A stretch of DNA of 42,699 bases from Muribaculaceae bacterium (GTDB lineage Bacteria > Bacteroidota > Bacteroidia > Bacteroidales > Muribaculaceae), in NCBI GenBank assembly GCA_029070945.1, contig JAIEBK010000160.1, positions 8,400 through 51,098 on the forward strand, in the 5' to 3' direction. Position 1 is the stretch's first letter. The number at the start of each line of letters is the position of its first letter. Below are positions 41,091 through 42,699 of this stretch, in pieces. The translations under genes were made by a program, and so were the position numbers. The notes below the pieces were generated by a model. It was not told the origin of the DNA, ran no database searches, and was given only the letters and a program-made list of their open reading frames with translations.

Positions 41091-42020
41091 TTAGCAGGGG
41101 AGTGCTTCGTTAGTCTTATGCACTGCTGCCGCGCTCTTGGCGAAGAGTTCCTTCTCTTCTTCATTGAGCTCGATCTCACAGATTTTCTTGATGCCGCCTT
41201 TGCCGAGTACACAGGGAACGCCAATGCAGAGATCTTTCTCGCCATACTCGCCATCGAGAAGAGCTGAGCAGGGGATGATGGCGTCCTGATCGTGGATCAC
41301 TGCCTCTACCACCTCAGCTGTTGCTGCGCCGGGAGCATACCATGCGCTTGTGCCGAGAAGCTTGGTCAGTGTTGCGCCACCTACCATTGTGTCAGCTACC
41401 ACCTTGTCCATTGTCTCCTTGTCGAGAAGTGTCTCGCAGGGTATGCCGCGGAGTGTGGCAAAGCGACGCATAGGAATCATTGTGGTGTCGCCGTGGCCGC
41501 CGATCACGAAACCTTCAACTTCGTTGGGGTTTGCGCCGAGTGCCTTGCTCAGATAATATTTGAAACGGCTGCTGTCGAGTGCGCCACCCATGCCGATGAT
41601 ACGGTTCTTGGGAAGACCGGATACCTTGTGGATGAGGTAGGTCATGGTGTCCATAGGATTGGAAACACATACGATCACGGCATTCGGGCTATACTTGAGC
41701 ACGCTTTCTGTCACCTGCTTTACGATGCCTGCATTGACGCCGATCAGTTCCTCACGGGTCATACCGGGCTTACGGGGAATACCTGAGGTAATGACTACAA
41801 CGTCAGAATTGGCGGTTGCCTCGTAGTTGTTGGTCACGCCGCTGATGCGCGTATTCATGTCGAGAAGGTTTGCGGTCTGCATCATATCCATGGCCTTGCC
41901 CTCGGATACACCTTCCTTGATGTCGATCATTACAACTTCATCAGCCACTTCGCGGATAGCCATCACATTGGCGGCAGTAGCACCTACATTGCCTGCGCCT
42001 ACAACTGTTACTTTTGACAT
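41091..42020 (-). CDS. mdh: Malate dehydrogenase
   Basis: This NAD-dependent enzyme interconverts malate and oxaloacetate and belongs to the LDH-like MDH group. The 309-aa protein has the NAD-binding motif VVGAGNVGATAA and the substrate loop ITSGIPRKPGMTREEL, whose second arginine marks MDH rather than LDH. The catalytic pair lies in VSNPMDTMTYL and GGHGDTTMIP. The length is typical. It is a single-gene unit with a promoter at 42093-42123 and a hairpin terminator. Confidence 0.96.
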   Translation of the reverse strand: MSKVTVVGAGNVGATAANVMAIREVADEVVMIDIKEGVSEGKAMDMMQTANLLDMNTRISGVTNNYEATANSDVVVITSGIPRKPGMTREELIGVNAGIVKQVTESVLKYSPNAVIVCVSNPMDTMTYLIHKVSGLPKNRIIGMGGALDSSRFKYYLSKALGANPNEVEGFVIGGHGDTTMIPMRRFATLRGIPCETLLDKETMDKVVADTMVGGATLTKLLGTSAWYAPGAATAEVVEAVIHDQDAIIPCSALLDGEYGEKDLCIGVPCVLGKGGIKKICEIELNEEEKELFAKSAAAVHKTNEALPC

Positions 42021-42092
42021 ATTTCTATAATTAATAGGGTTATATGTAATATACTATAATTTATATCACTCATTTGTCTTTTGAGAGATACG

Positions 42093-42123
42093 CAAAGTTA
42101 AGAAAAATATGCGAGAGAACAAA
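42093..42123 (-). promoter_or_regulatory. Predicted mdh promoter
   Basis: Minus-strand TTTG (42120-42123) and TAACTTTG (42093-42100) are separated by 19 nt. Confidence 0.65.
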
Positions 42124-42174
42124 ATAATCCCACAAATTTTTATTCTGCTTATTTTCCCTCCTCATAGTTGATCG

Positions 42175-42699
42175 TTAATCTCGAATGACTGCCGGAGTAT
42201 CTTCCGTACAGTCAATGATTGTAGTCGGAACCGTACCCCCATCTTCCCCTATGACTGCCCCGTCCGCCTTTCCATCATAAGCCTCCATTATCAGTTCCGG
42301 ATTTCTTGCATAGTCATCATCAGTGAATTCTATGGAAGTCGTAAGCAGCGGATTGCCAAGCTTCTCACAGATCATCCTTGCCGTCAGGCAGTCCGGAATG
42401 CGAATCCCGACAGTCTTTCTCTTCTTGAATTCCTTGGGAAGATTCGACTGAGCCTTACATAAGAAGGTGATGGGGCCGGGTGTCTCATTCCTCATCATCT
42501 GATACGTTCGGTCTCCTATTCTTGCATATTCGGCGGCCATGGATATTCCGTCGCAGATTATGGAAAGATTGTTTTTGTCCGGATTGATGTTTTTTAGTTC
42601 GCAGACAGCCCTTACTGCTTTCTGATTGAGTGCATCGCACATTATTCCATACAGGCTGTCGGTGGGGATTATCCATATTTCTCCTGCCTTGAGGCGCTC
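42175..42699 (-). CDS. Sua5/YrdC/TsaC-type threonylcarbamoyl-AMP synthase (5' end cut)
   Basis: This protein makes the threonylcarbamoyl-AMP used for the t6A modification of tRNA. The reading frame stays open to the window edge, so the N-terminus is missing; 174 codons are visible. The segment AGEIWIIPTDSLYGIMCDA is the signature start of the YrdC domain and TPGPITFLCKA is also conserved. The visible end (TTIIDCTEDTPAVIRD) is the usual end of the single-domain form. An ATG at 42642 lies inside the conserved core and is not the start. Confidence 0.92.
   Translation of the reverse strand, partial: ERLKAGEIWIIPTDSLYGIMCDALNQKAVRAVCELKNINPDKNNLSIICDGISMAAEYARIGDRTYQMMRNETPGPITFLCKAQSNLPKEFKKRKTVGIRIPDCLTARMICEKLGNPLLTTSIEFTDDDYARNPELIMEAYDGKADGAVIGEDGGTVPTTIIDCTEDTPAVIRD

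Overview
The window looks like chromosomal DNA of a Bacteroidota bacterium, order Bacteroidales. A gut Muribaculaceae-like or Bacteroides-like organism is likely, but the family is an inference. The evidence is a six-subunit Na+-NQR operon, an ExbB-ExbD-ExbD-TonB cluster, PPi-dependent phosphofructokinase, S16 with a long Ala/Glu/Lys tail, a type IX secretion-type C-terminal domain, and many promoters of the Bacteroidota form TTG/TTTG - 19 to 20 nt - TAnnTTTG. No phage, CRISPR array, integrase or transposase gene was seen. Most of the window is core genome, and the unusual items are gene fusions and small non-coding elements.

Layout. 146-7411 (minus): nqrABCDEF followed by glyA. 7607-9250 (minus): a periplasmic TPR protein. 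9434-11860 (minus): a small membrane protein, an orphan PstS-like lipoprotein and a NagX/HGSNAT-like acyltransferase. 12027-15313 (minus): exbB, two exbD genes and tonB. 15643-16893 (minus): pgk. 17113-17313: a 201 bp palindromic element with terminal inverted repeats. 17330-19513 (plus): an AmgK-type amino-sugar kinase fused to a RapZ C-terminal domain, then a MurU-like nucleotidyltransferase. 19507-21321 (minus): a small membrane protein, an M23/LysM peptidase and ndk. 21651-23066 (plus): a YbdG-type MscS channel. 23053-30489 (minus): a tightly packed run of rsmE, a NupG-like transporter, a MurB-metallohydrolase fusion, a lipoprotein and an 871-aa secreted protein. 30726-34547: tRNA-Met, prfA, tRNA-Glu, rpsP, tnaA and tRNA-Cys. 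34639-36154 (minus): two HU-family proteins, one carrying a membrane segment and a LysM-like domain. 36426-40960 (plus): pfp, an MFS transporter, a stand-alone Spi-type inhibitor with a T9SS sorting domain, and a small membrane protein. 41091-42020 (minus): mdh. 42175 to the right edge (minus): a Sua5/YrdC protein cut by the window end.

How the genes fit together. Energy metabolism centres on Na+-NQR, pgk, PPi-PFK and malate dehydrogenase. The Ton motor cluster powers outer-membrane uptake. Several genes concern peptidoglycan: MurB, the AmgK/MurU pair (MurNAc recycling to UDP-MurNAc), the M23/LysM peptidase and the HU-TM-LysM protein. The most notable candidates are the AmgK-RapZ fusion behind a transcribed palindromic element, the MurB-metallohydrolase fusion, the membrane-anchored HU-LysM protein, the orphan Spi/T9SS protein, and a hairpin repeat reused as a terminator at three gene ends.
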